Shown here in pieces: positions 1 through 18,717 of a stretch of 64,000 nucleotides of DNA. The DNA comes from Rotaria sordida. Lineage: Eukaryota > Rotifera > Eurotatoria > Philodinida > Philodinidae. Position 1 is the first letter of the stretch, and the number at the start of each line of letters is the position of its first letter. Under the pieces are notes generated by a model. The model was not told the DNA's origin. It saw only the letters and a program-made list of their open reading frames with translations, and did not search any database. The stretch covers positions 1 through 64,000 of the forward strand of contig CAJNOL010000256.1 in the NCBI GenBank assembly GCA_905250125.1. The letters run 5' to 3'. The position numbers were made by a program, and so were the translations under genes.

Positions 1-1281
1 TTAATTAAATATCCATCATGGAAATATTTATTAAATGTTGCTAATACTGAATTACCATTAAAAACAAATAGTGAATTAGTTAAAATATTAACTATTTATC
101 GTGGATATAATGATATTGAAGGACGATGGAAATCAAAAAATAAAGATCGAACAGAATATGTTTGGCAAATAATTGATAAACCTGAAGGAGATAATAAACA
201 AGTAGCACAATTAAGAAGAACTAATGAAAAAAAGACACCACCACCGGGCAATGTTGAAATTGTTAAAGGATCAGCTTATGGTAAAGTTATTTATACGTTT
301 TTTTTTTTCTATTGAAATGTTTATTAAGGAAAAAAAGCTCTTTTTTTTGTGTTTTTAAGGTGCTTTTTCACGAGCATTCATCGAGTTTGTGCAAACAAGT
401 CCTGTCGCAAAAGAATTACTTGATTGGTCGCGTGATACATATAGTCCAGATGAACATTATTGGGCAACATTGAATTATAATACACATTTACATTCTCCAG
501 GCGGTTATAAAGGTAAGCATGATTGATTTATTATTGTAGGTCATATGGAAATTCTTCTTTCATCAACAGAGAGAGAAAAAAAGAAATGTAGGACTTCAAG
601 AATATATAACAAATTCTTTTATTGAATTAATTTAGAATCTTTTCAATAATGAAAATATGTCTCTGAACAATGTTTTTTTTAATATCATATACAAGTATTT
701 TTCTCGGACAGATGTTTTTTGTTAAATTACAATACTGATTTGTCGAGATGTCTACGTTGTATCGACGCTAATATGCTTATCGATTTTATAATTTCAATAA
801 GATTGATTATTGAAATTGTTTTAATTAAATTAAACTGTAAATAGATAATTATTTGAATTGATCAATTTGAAGTTTAATGAGAAGATAAATCATTTTTCAT
901 AACAGTTTGTTTTTTTTTTTCGTTTTGGATAAAATATAAATTTTGTTATCAAAGAATTAATGAATATTGTGAATGAAAAATGATTCTATATGTTAATTTA
1001 TTTTAGCAAAAAGTGATCCAACTAATTGGACAGCTCGTTTTGTAAATTGGGGTGAACAAAATTGTTATGGACGTATAATACGTGGCATTTGTGTATTTGG
1101 TATGTTTGATTTACCAATTCTATTAAATCGACATGAATTATTTGCAAATAAATTTCATTTAAATGCTGATCCAATTGCATATCAATGTTTAGAAGAACTT
1201 ATATTGAATAAATCGAAACTTGATTTACCATTAAATGATGCAATATATTATCGTCAAATGCCTTTTTTGTTACCTTCTTAA
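1..1281 (+). CDS. GT14 beta-1,6-N-acetylglucosaminyltransferase (GCNT-like), 3' part
   Basis: Partial gene that enters from the left edge. Exons 1-280, 360-512 and 1007-1281 are joined by GT-AG introns in consistent phase and give about 235 codons ending in TAA. The translation carries the signature stretch of core-2/I-branching enzymes: a GSAYGAFSRAF-type segment, then [13 protein letters not shown], then [15 protein letters not shown] and HELFANKF. In the family these lie in the catalytic C-terminal half of a Golgi type II membrane protein that adds GlcNAc in beta-1,6 linkage to glycan branches; the membrane anchor would lie outside the window. The second intron is about 490 bp, long for this locus. 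I cannot tell which acceptor glycan is used, and xylosyltransferase-related members of GT14 are the main alternative. Confidence 0.88.
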
Positions 1282-3551
1282 TTTATTTTGTTAGAACCGG
1301 TTATTCGTATTGAAAAAAATTTTTCATATCAATAAATTAGATCAATTTATTTATTGATTCTAATAAATAATTGTAGAATTAGTTACTAATTGAAATAGAA
1401 ATGTTCATCAATAAATTTTTTGTATACAAAAATTTTTGAGAAGATTTAGGTTGTCTACACTTCCTAGAAAAATCGATTTTCGATTTATTAATTTTATTAT
1501 GTTATTTTTAAAAGTTTTATTCTGTTTGCTATATGTCAATATAATCTCAGATGTTTTCTTTTTTTGATATGATTTAATAGACGATAAATAATTCTATCGA
1601 ACCATACAGTTTTCATTTCATTGATCTTGTATTTTTTATTAGAGATTTGATAAAATTTCGAGAAATGATGGAATCAAATTTAAGTATGCGTAAAATATGA
1701 AATACAACTGATTTGAGCTCTAAGAGAAAATTGAATACTACTGCTGAAATTTTGTCTATTTGTGCACTTATGAAAAAACAACATTATTGTATTTCTTTTT
1801 TCTTACAAAAATTTACATGTAATACTTCAGGTAATTCAAGCGAAATTTATGTAAACGGATAAAATATTCAAGATTCTATTCAGACATACATAATTATTTA
1901 AATGGATTTATATGCATCAGAAAATAAAATATTCTCAAGAAAAAAATAGAAGAATTTCTATGAAAAAAAAAACCCTACCTGTAGAATTTCTCAGAAAGCT
2001 AAGAACTTCTTGTAGAGATAAAGAATAATTCAATGAAAAAAAAAATACATCGACAGAGAATTAAATATTCTATTCATTTATTTAGAAACAAAAAGTTGAA
2101 GTACTCAAATTGCTATGAATTACCGACGATATTAAACATTAGGATAAAAAAAAGAAAACTTTTATTTGCTACTTCGCAAATCTTATCAAATTTTCGGACA
2201 AGATACAAGATAAATGAAATGAAAACTATACAGGATTCAATAGAGTCATCAATGCTCTATTCAACGATATCCAAATAAATCTCTACGATTTTGTAGAAAT
2301 ACAGCAAGACTGACAAAAGTATACCGAGAAATATTTTCATGTTAAAAATCATTCTTTATCGTGTTTTGGTAAAACTTAGATATATCTAAGATAATACTAC
2401 GAATAGTAGTTTAGAATCGATATGAAAGTCTATTACTTCCTTGATTTTTGTAAGTAAAAGCAGTTTAAAAGTGGGTTCATATCATACTAATTGGATATTG
2501 AAAAACATTTTTGCGACTAGTACCTCTATCGACCAATATCTCAACATTGTTATCGGAAAGAAATGTAGTTAGCACATTGTCACCCGTTCTGAAACAGTTA
2601 AATTCGTTCATTACAAATAGTGAAAGGGTCCGAGTATAGGCTTTGTGTTCTCTACACTATCACCTACCCTCACACATCACTCATATCCCACACTGAAAGT
2701 CCTACCCCTGAGAAATCCATAATATATACAACTAGAATTTCATATCACTAGTAAAATCAATATGAACATTATAAGTTAATGAAATTTGTCTAAGTGAATA
2801 TTGAATTATACAGAAATTATTTTCAAATGTTTAATAAAATATTCTCAAGGATCTATTGTACGACAAACAAATCTTAGAGTTGATAGCTTCCAGTATAGTA
2901 TGCAGTAATCTATTCTCTATTACTCACATTTGTTGAGCATAAAAAAATATTGTTATCTATAGAGAAAATTCTATAGTACAATCATAAATGCCTATCGTGA
3001 CTGAAAATGTGCTGCTGCCATGCAGCAGCTCTAGAACAAATAAGGTTACCACGCCGCTGCTGCGACAGGGTAAACTATATAAAAAATTTGACACTGCTGC
3101 AATGGTTTTCGGGGAATTCTTCGAAAATCTCTTTCATCACTGTGCTAAATTAGTACTGTTGGATGGAATCCATCAGATTCACCATGATTCTGACTGTTGC
3201 ATAACTCATTTGGGTCAACATAATGTACACAATCTCGACTCAAAGGAATTCATCAGTTGTAGAACTTCTCTTGTGAGTCTATGATACTTCAACAAAAAAT
3301 TTTCAAGACAATAATATATATCTTACTCTCAAAGAATTGAACATGTTTCTTTTTAATAAAATTTATTTAACAAGAAAATACAGTTTTTCTTTTTTTTATT
3401 AATATTTTAATACAAAATAAATGACGTTCGTATTGCTTGATTAGCTATTGTATGTAATATCTAGAAATAAATCTTATATAATTATTGATTCAATCGTATA
3501 TGAATGTTTAGAAAAATTTATCGTAAAATACCTGTTTTCTTTTTTTTAAAT
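1282..3551. other. intergenic stretch without a recognisable gene
   Basis: About 2.3 kb between the convergent GT14 gene and the deoxynucleoside kinase gene. It is AT-rich with short open frames only. A slightly GC-richer block at about 2985-3290 is open for 98 codons on the plus strand, but neither strand gives a protein pattern that I recognise and no splice partners are evident. It could be an old mobile-element remnant. Confidence 0.4.
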
Positions 3552-6095
3552 TTAACTCTCTAATTTTGTCATAATTGATGATTGTTTATTATGTGTCATA
3601 TCATGTATTTGATTCTGTTTAATAAATTGATTTAGTAAAGAATCAACTTGTTGACGCATTTGTTCAATAGATTGTGATGCATCAATAATTTTTATAGGAC
3701 ATAAATTAAAATTCTTTATAAATTCATCATAATAATGTTTTATTTGTTCTAAACGTTTTAAATCAATATTTGATTCCGATTGTCTTGAACGTTTAATAAT
3801 ACGTTCCAAACATTGTTTTGATGATAAATCAAAATAGAATATTACTGTTTGTGATAGATTCATCGTTTTTTGACGACTATATTCAAAATAATCTTGAAGA
3901 ATTTTATATTCAGCTCCATTTAAATAATTTTGTTCAAGATCATGACGAATAAATACATGAAAACAACTAAGAATTGAACGTTCATATAAATGAATATGAT
4001 TATTATTATTATTATTATTAACTGCATTTAGATGATTTTTTATACGTGATAATAGTGCCGTCATTTCAAATGCAAATGTCCATCGATTACTTTCAGTATA
4101 TAAAGCTTTGAGAAGATCAAAACCTTTTATATTCGTCCAATTTTCAACTGGTTCATGATGAACTTGAATAAGACTTGATGGATAAGTAGATGCAATATGA
4201 GACATTATTGTTGATTTACCAACACCTATATTACCTAATAAATAAATACATAAAATTGATCGATTAATTTATTCAAATGATAAAGTGACAACAAAGTTGT
4301 ATTATTCAAATCTATTTCTTTTACTTAACGTAATATTTTTAAAATTTATATTTGATTTTTTAATAGGATAATTCGCATATTAATTGTAGTAAATATGTGA
4401 TATCAATTTTAGTCATCATTCTAATTATAACTATTAAGATCGAAATTAAAAGTAAATGATTATCTTCTACAAATATATATTGCAATTATCAACGAAGGAA
4501 CGAACCGAATCTTTATCTGCCATTTGAGCTAATGCTAAGCTCATCAGGATATCTTGATGAGATTAATGAAAGTTGAAAAAAGGTTCGTTTCTATGAGTCG
4601 TTGGAGCTGAGTTAGGATCATTTTACTAAACTTTGGACCTATTGCTTTAGGTACACAATGAAAAATTAAAATACAGAATTCCAATTTAAAATTTTGCTCA
4701 TAGATAAGTCTAATAACTGATCGAATATCTTGCAAATTTCAATCGAAAAGATTGCTCATTTGTTGAGGTACTCGATTTTTTTTGTCAAATATCTGTATCA
4801 AGCAACTATTTCTTAAAAATTCAATAACTCTGCAAAGGGTTACGCTTGTTGGCTGGAACTTTCAGGATACTCTATAGGCTACTCGACTGATCTATGGATA
4901 AAATTTTATGTTGAAATTTCGATATTTGATTTTTCAATATACACCTAAAACTCGATGGAAAATTCAGTAAAATAATCTTAACTTGACTCCAAAAGCTGAT
5001 GAAAACAAATCCTTTCAGGGATTTTTTAATCTTATAAAGATGTCCTGGTGAGTTCAACATGAGTTTGAACGATGAATATCAGTTCTAGTGGTTCTCTCAT
5101 AAGTAAATATGCGAGTTCTTCTACTTAAAACTACAGCAAATATTTTGTTGTCTTTGTTCTTATACTGCAAATGAATATATTGACGAATGATATTTTCGTC
5201 TTTAAAAAACAAATCGAAATAAAAATCTAAAGAAAGGTCTTGATTTTTTGTTCTATAAACAGATACAATGAGAACTATCAAGTTTTTCAAGAATCAATCA
5301 ATCGCATCTCTACTCTTCTCATTATTAATTCTAAATTTTTTGAATTTAACTTAGTGAATTATAACATTATTTTACCTTTTTGAGAAAAAAAAACAAACAG
5401 AAAAAAAATTTCAATTTTAAAAATGATAAGAAGTGTGCTTTACTGTACTATATAAGACGAGAAAACAAATAGATTTTTCCAACTATCACTACTAGTATGA
5501 TCTAGCTAAATTAGAATCGTTCAAAGCCGATGAAAATATTTGAGTACGGTTTTTTCCGCATAACATCGAATAATTGCAGAAATACGAGAGACTTGCGAAA
5601 TTCGTTAAAAATACTTGAAACTATAAGTAGTGCAAGGTACTTTGTTTACATGTCACGATGTACGACTCAGATTCAAAATTCTACAAATTTCAACCGCATA
5701 GAGCCGATAGTGTGTTTTATACTATATATTCCTGATATGGTGTCATCTACACAAAATGACTTCCATTAGGCACAATTTCGAATCAGTTCGTAGTAATTTT
5801 GATAATATCTAAGATAAATATATTTACATTGTTCTCAGTTATGAAGTATTATGCACGTTATAATCTTGCGTGACAGAAAACTAAACAATGACTCTACATC
5901 CTAGATTCAGAAATCATAAAAATGTCAATCAGTCTTATATTCTAAAAGTACAGAGTATTTTCTCTAATTCTGTCAGTAATATAGCAATACAAATCAATAG
6001 AAAGACAACAATCAGCTACATTCAATTTAATTCAAATTTATAGCATCTAACTCACCTTCAATCAATATTGTTTTAATTAAATTTAAAGAATGCAT
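3552..6095 (-). CDS. deoxynucleoside kinase (dNK/TK2/dGK family)
   Basis: Two exons on the minus strand: 6095-6056 (ATG, 13 codons plus one base) and 4234-3552. The split codon falls in the P-loop, which reads IEGNIGVGKST after joining. Further family marks are EPVENW with NIKGFDLL (nucleoside-binding region), RWTFAFE, the YERSILS motif (ERS) and an arginine-rich lid, RIIKRSRQSESNIDL. The length of 240 aa matches insect-type dNKs. The enzyme phosphorylates deoxynucleosides in the salvage pathway; substrate choice cannot be read from sequence alone. The 1.82-kb intron is unusually long here. A splice acceptor, TTGTTGCAG, abuts the ATG, and the stop codon of TRMT5 lies only 80 bp upstream, suggesting co-transcription. 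An Asn homopolymer (7 N) interrupts the middle of the protein. Confidence 0.92.
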
Positions 6096-6175
6096 CTGCA
6101 ACAATGAAAATTTTATTTTATTTTTATATAAATCAAAACACAAATAACGAAGCAGAAAAAAAATTTTCTTTTTTT
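6096..6175 (-). promoter_or_regulatory. intercistronic spacer TRMT5-dNK with AATAAA and splice acceptor
   Basis: This 80-bp gap, read on the minus strand, contains overlapping AATAAA-type signals, then TTTTCATTGTTGCAG fused to the dNK ATG. It repeats the design of the MAT1-TRMT5 spacer and supports processing of a polycistronic precursor. Confidence 0.6.
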
Positions 6176-7787
6176 TTATTTGGAAAAATTTTGTTGAAAT
6201 TGTTTTACTACTGTATCTTTATTATCTATCGTTTTCATTGTCAGTAATTCATCTTTGTTTTTCTTATTAAATAAATTAATATGTACACAAAACATATCTT
6301 TATTCGGTGCAACTTGTCGAACAAATCGATATAATATTTGATCATTGTTTATATTTGGTAATATTAATTTCAATCTCGTTCGTATATCTTCAATACGATC
6401 TTCACCTCTTGAAAATGTATAACAATAAATATGAATTGGTAATATCCATTGTTCTTTTTCTTCGATATTTATTGATAACCATTCAGATATAACATCCAAA
6501 AATGTTAGAGCAAGTCCAGGTAAATTCATTAAAATTACAATTTTACTATTTGATAAATATTGAAATTTTTCTTTATCTTCTATGATTTGTTTTTGATAAT
6601 TTTCAATATATGGTAAAGTAATAGTACGTAAAAATTCTCGTCCATCAAGATTAAATATATAATATTCTCGAGAGGATTTTTTTGGTTGATTCTTTTTTAA
6701 ATTAATATTCATCCATTTGAAACATTCCGGATTAATATCATTTGCATAAACTATACAACCAAGCATTGAAGCTGGTACAACAAATGGTCCAACACCAGCA
6801 AATATATCAAAAACAATATCATTAGGACGAAGAATTTCAACAATACGTTCATGTTCAGTACCTGAAAGAAAAAAAAGAAAAAAGAAAATTTGTTAAATAA
6901 AAGAAAAGAAAAATTCAATGAACATACTTAATCGAGGATTCCAATAAACTTTTGCAAAATCAAATTGAAATATTGCTTTACACTCACGACATCGAACAAT
7001 AGTATTTGGATTACCAGCAAGAATTTCAAATTCGAAATTACGATAAACCGAATCGATTTCATGTAATTTATTGACAACTGTTTTTACATTTGGTAATTTA
7101 TCAAGAATTACCTGAGCTACAATCCTTGGAATAAAACATATACAAAATAGAAATTATTCTTAAAAAAGAAAATAATAAAAGGAAAATACTGTTTCGATAT
7201 CCACTTCTCATTCGGTTATCATAGTTTAACAGGCAACTTTTCCTAATAGACTCATGTGTTATAACGAAATTCTTCATATTTCTTTTTGATTAAGTCATTC
7301 TATCTCATCATCATGAAAAATATTTCTCACCGATAATATGTTTATATGGTAAAGCTTCATCTCTTAAATTAAAATGAGCAATATGTCCAATAAGACTATA
7401 ACCTGAACCAGTATTAACAGATTTATCTTTTATTAAATCATCTGGTAAAATTGCTTTAATAATTTGTTCAATTGTATAATTTTCATATGTTATTGTTATT
7501 TGAATAAAATCAAATGATTGTTCAATATATTCTTCTATTAATGGTATACATTTAATAATATCATTTTTAGTTTTAATCATATCTGGATCAAGTAAAATTT
7601 GTTTTAATCTTGGTTCAAAATCACGAACATTTTTAAATGAATGTAAAATAAGTAAAATATCTTTTAATTGTTTTAATTGAATATATTTCACTGGAATATT
7701 AATATACGGTACACTAATAATCTGTGTAAATTGATTACGATCAAGTTCAATCATACCTTTCAAAGATAATGGTAATGTTAATTGCAT
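6176..7787 (-). CDS. TRMT5: tRNA (guanine-37-N1)-methyltransferase
   Basis: Three exons (7787-7331, 7116-6928, 6861-6176) give 443 aa. Family motifs in order: GMIELDRNQF near the N-terminus, LIGHIAHFNLRDEALPYK, ILDKLPNVKTVVNK, KVYWNPRLSTEHERI across a splice junction, the SAM-binding FAGVGPFVVPA, and ANDINPECFKWM. Trm5 proteins methylate N1 of G37 next to the anticodon, in nucleus/cytosol and mitochondria, preventing +1 frameshifting. The first ATG (7787) is chosen because the frame upstream reaches only non-ATG codons and a splice acceptor (TTATTCAG) lies about 31 bp before it. The MAT1 stop is 74 bp upstream and the dNK start is 80 bp downstream, all on one strand. At the exon 1/2 junction the usual Gly before the QVILDK segment becomes Ala, so this junction is the least certain. 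Confidence 0.93.
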
Positions 7788-7861
7788 ATTATCAAAAAAA
7801 AACAAAAATTCTGAATAAATATATTTTATCTAGAATAAAAACAAAAAATACATTTTATTAT
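7788..7861 (-). promoter_or_regulatory. intercistronic spacer MAT1-TRMT5 with AATAAA and splice acceptors
   Basis: This 74-bp gap holds, in minus-strand order, AATAAA immediately after the MAT1 stop, a T-rich tract, acceptor-like TTCTAG and TTATTCAG, then the TRMT5 ATG. There is no room for an ordinary promoter. The arrangement fits 3'-end formation of one cistron coupled to spliced-leader addition on the next. Confidence 0.6.
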
Positions 7862-9597
7862 TTAAGTTTCCATAGATTCATTTTCATCTGTAGGTCCTTG
7901 TTTAGTATCAATCAAAGAATTTTCTTTTACAAATAACAACATATCAAATGCTTCTTCTATAGCACGTAAACATGGATACTCTCTTGTATAACCACCAGCA
8001 CGTTCAACTGGTTTTTCTTGACGAACATGATCTAAGTATCTATAAAAGAAATCAAATTTTTTTTGATATATAATAATAATAATTTATTAAATTCGATTTT
8101 TATACCCAAGTTGTTCAAGATCATTTTTATCAGGAATTGATGGTCCTTGATGATCATAAATAGGTGGAATATATTCAAATAATCGTTGTTGATTTTGATC
8201 ATTTGATAATGATATAAGAATTTCTTCTTCTCTTTTAATCTATTTAAAATGAAATAAAATTAATTTAAAATTGAATTATTTTTCTATACCATATTAGGCA
8301 TAATTGGTTGAACATCTTCTTTACGTTTTTTTTCAAGATCTTCAATACCTTTTTTAAGTACTTGATTAACATTACCAGTTGAATGAAGCTAAAAGTAAAA
8401 ATGAACATAGACAAATAAATAAATAAATAAATAATAATTTTACTAATGCTTCCATAAGATCATGTTTAACACGTTGTTTTGCTTCTTGTTCTTTTTGAAG
8501 TTCTTGTTCATAGATTTTTTTACGCATTTCTTCAGCTGTACGTTCTTGTTCAATTAAATGTTCAATAAATATTTCATCATTACTCTATTTATAAAACAAA
8601 ATATTTTATTTTTTTCATCTTTTGCGAATATAATTTAATAATTTTACTAACCAATTTGCCTCGATTTTTAGTAATTACTTCTTTATTTGCTTCTTTATAT
8701 TCATTAATTTTTCGTTCAGTTTCTTCCACATCAGTTTTGTTTGTAAGATTAAAAACTAGAAAATAATTAAAATAAAATTATTATTATTATATCAATCATA
8801 TTTATTCAAATACATTTACATCTTAGATTTTTGTTTATGAATATATAACACTTATTCGTATGCTCGGAATTTATTACTTATACTAATCTATATTTTGAAT
8901 GATGTAAGATTTTTTTTTTCTGCTATGTTATATTGCATCATACTCATGTACATCTTATGCAAGAACTACTTAAGCAATAGTCCATCAGAAAAAAAGAGTT
9001 ACATTCTTGTCTGATGATAGTATTTCAGAACTTTCGAAATAACTCAAATTCAGAGAAAGTTAATAAACAGATCTATATTAAAATGTAAACATATTTTATG
9101 TTTTTTTTTTTTATATAATAAAATAAATATTTCCTTACTATAAGTTTCGACCATTTCCAAATAATCATTATAAGCATCGAGTGAATCAAAATCTTGTTCT
9201 TTTCGATTGAAACTAGAAAATCAATTTATTTACCTTTTTTTTTATAGAAAAATTCTAATCGTTTGTAAATAAATATTCTATACGAAATGTTGACTTACTC
9301 TTTAAGAATACGTTTTCGAATATCAATTTCAAGTTCTACAAATGGATCTTCAAATATTTGATATCGAAATCCATTTTTTTTCAATTCAATTTTGCATGTT
9401 GGACAATTTCCAACGCCTTTACTAAATTTATTTTCTACACAATTTTCACACCTGATAAAAGAAAATTTTGTTTTTAATAAAAAAACTATCTCTGTTTAAT
9501 TAATAACCTACAATGAATGTCCACATTTGCTCACCATTAATTTCATTTTTGGATTTCTGTATTTTGTCGTTTGACATTGTGGACAACTGATATCCAT
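7862..9597 (-). CDS. MNAT1: CDK-activating kinase assembly factor MAT1
   Basis: Eight exons (9597-9512, 9451-9299, 9212-9139, 8755-8652, 8584-8444, 8388-8290, 8239-8106, 8039-7862) sum to 969 bp, 322 aa, close to the animal length of about 309. An N-terminal C3HC4 RING reads [27 protein letters not shown] and [11 protein letters not shown], followed by [20 protein letters not shown]. The middle is a charged coiled coil, and the C-terminus has [19 protein letters not shown], the segment that binds CDK7-cyclin H. MAT1 assembles CAK and tethers it to TFIIH for RNA polymerase II CTD phosphorylation and cell-cycle CDK activation. The ATG directly follows an acceptor (GTTATTGTTACAG). An AATAAA lies just past the stop, followed within 74 bp by the next gene. 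Confidence 0.95.
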
Positions 9598-9999
9598 CTG
9601 TAACAATAACAGATAAAAACAACAACAACAACAACAAATATATTTATATGTGCATATATATTCAATTCAATTCAATATTTTCTTTGATCAATTATTGTTC
9701 ATGAATAATAACATGAGATTGCGACAGAAAGAAAATTTTCGAAGGAAAAAGATTAAAGGAAAATAACAGATAGAAAAATATCAAGTACACTTCTACATAA
9801 ACAAACTGAACATAGATTTGAAGAAAAAGAAATGAAAGAAAGAAAAAAAGAAAGAACAAAATATCATTAAATAAGAAATGCTGAACATAAATGAATGTTA
9901 TTATTTTATTTTTTTGTTTTTTTGTGTAACATTCACTGGATTAAAATAAAAATAAATAAGAGATTATCAATGTTAGAAACAAAAAAAAATAATCATTCT
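9598..9999. other. spacer between formin 3' end and MAT1 start
   Basis: About 400 bp, AT-rich, with a (CAA)n run near 9617-9637. Read on the minus strand, it ends with the acceptor GTTATTGTTACAG against the MAT1 ATG. No gene seen. It may carry the promoter of the MAT1-TRMT5-dNK group, or be a longer intercistronic spacer. Confidence 0.5.
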
Positions 10000-16822
<6,823 letters not shown>

Positions 16823-17737
16823 TAAAATTTTTATATATTGATATTAGTTGTTAATGATAGTTTTGATAAGAATGACATGTTGTGATTTTAAATATTTTTT
16901 TTTTTTGATATTTATATTATTTAATTCTATGACATATTTAAAAATAGAATGTTGAATTGACTCAACAAATGTAGATGAAGAGAAGATGGCATCTTGTCTA
17001 ATCAAAGTATTTTTTAAATGGAATTTTGTATGATATAATAATAATATTTATTCGTTTGAAATAAAAAATGAGATTAACAAATTATAGAAAAATTCAATGA
17101 AAACGTTGATTGTAGCGACACAAAATTCATGAAAAAAAAATTAATTAATCTATTAAATAAAATTTATCATTGTTTAATCATGGAATAATATAAAAAAATA
17201 TTCAAAAGATTCTTTTTTTTATTTTTATTTATGAGAGATGTCCTTGAATGATGATACGATAAAGAAAAACAAAAACGAATTGATTAATTCAAGAACCAAT
17301 TATATGAAATTATTTTTTAGAGAATAAATAATATCTTCTTGGAATTTAATTAATCTAACGAGGAAAATCTCTATAAATGTCAAATCGCTTTTCAACTTGA
17401 ACAATGTTCATTTGATGAGTAATAGAAAAGTCTTGAATGATTTGTTTTTTTTAGACCTTCGTTCTTGAAATATTGAAATTTTGTTGAAAAATCCAGTAAA
17501 ATTTCGATATCTCAAGAACGAATGTCTACAAAACCAAACTATTCTAGACTTTTATTTATTACTCATCAAATAAACATTGTCGTCAGTCGAACAAACGATT
17601 TCATACCTGAAGATATTCCCTCACCAGATTTCAAATATTTATATCTTGTAGAACAAAAAAAAAATTTATTACAATATATAAAATATAATGTATTAATGAA
17701 AAACAAAAATTATACTTTATCTATTTTCAGATTGAAA
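16823..17737. other. divergent intergenic region with a foldback sequence
   Basis: About 0.9 kb between the formin start (leftward) and the two-pass membrane protein gene (rightward), so it should hold both promoters. A long imperfect inverted repeat fills about 17370-17610. Confidence 0.6.
17370..17610. repeat. long imperfect inverted repeat (foldback)
   Basis: The two arms are about 95-115 nt and roughly 80 percent complementary. TTTGATGAGTAATAGAAAAG near 17412 pairs with the reverse complement of a stretch ending near 17570, and TTCGTTCTTGAAATATTGAA near 17459 pairs with a stretch at about 17500-17522. The loop is about 15 nt near 17485-17497. It could be a foldback MITE or a hairpin RNA source. 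Confidence 0.7.
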
Positions 17738-18717
17738 ATGACAGAAAATGATGAAATACATGTTAGTAATGATACTGTATGTACAATTAATAAAGGTATT
17801 TTATTATCTATATAAATTTATTTTACAATTCAATTATATTTTTAATTTAGATACCGATATTGTAGCTAATGAAGCAAAAGATTTAGTATTTGAAGTAAAA
17901 TCTAATCTTGTTATACTTATTTTTGGTATTTTAACAGTATCATTATTATCTATATTATTATCAACATGGCTAGCAAAAACAATAAGTAATACACCATCAT
18001 CATTTGGTAGTATATTAAGTCATTATTTTGGTTTTGATCGTAATGAAACTGAACCAAATCATACATGGTGGACACCATTACATATTAAATCAATTGAAAA
18101 AACATCTCGAAAATTTCTATTAAATACAACTAATTCAACAATAATATCACATCCAAAGAAAATTTCTCATAATGATAATACAAATTTTCATATCATTGTT
18201 TTACCTTTAGTTTTAATTGGAGCAATTGTATTTGCTATAATAGCTTATTATGCACGTGTTAAATGTACAGCTCGTGATTTTTCATGGGGTGCTGTACCAA
18301 AAATTCCACTTGGACGTGTTGATCCAAATTTAACAGCAGTAACTGTTCCATCTATTGCTAAAACAAAACAAGCAGAACCAGGTGTTGATTATACAATTGT
18401 ACAAGGAACAAAAGAACAACCAGTTGTATTTGCATTAGCTGAAACATTACTACCATTAAAAGAAGAATGTGAACCCGGAGGTTTAATTGATGAAGGAACT
18501 CAATATGAAAGTGAAGATATTCCAAAGTAAAACAAAAAAAAGAAATTCCTTAAAATATTTTTTTAATTCTTTTATTTGATATAGAGTTATTACACATGTT
18601 TCATCAGCACCTGATTTACAAACTAATTTATCTTCTTTATCAACAACAAACGAACAACAACATGCAATTGAATTATTACAAAGACAACCATTGCCTACTA
18701 TATCACCATCAACATAA
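17738..18717 (+). CDS. two-pass membrane protein of unknown function
   Basis: Three exons (17738-17795, 17851-18526, 18585-18717) give 288 aa ending in TAA at 18715. I do not recognise the family. Visible: a short acidic N-terminus; a first membrane span at about residues 38-62 (LVILIFGILTVSLLSILL); a loop of about 70 residues with Asn-glycosylation sequons (NET, NHT, NTT, NST); a second span at about 131-155 (IIVLPLVLIGAIVFAIIAYY); and a C-terminal tail of about 130 residues with a VKCTARDFSWGAVPKIPLG segment. The sequons suggest that the loop is lumenal or extracellular with both termini cytosolic. The third exon is included because skipping the donor would give a stop immediately after it, whereas splicing keeps the frame open. 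An acceptor (CTATTTTCAG) lies 7 bp before the ATG, so the message is probably trans-spliced. Confidence 0.72.

Noticed and set aside
2988..3284. 98-codon plus-strand frame in a GC-richer block
   Set aside because: No recognisable family, no splice partners, and the antisense frames are equally uninformative.
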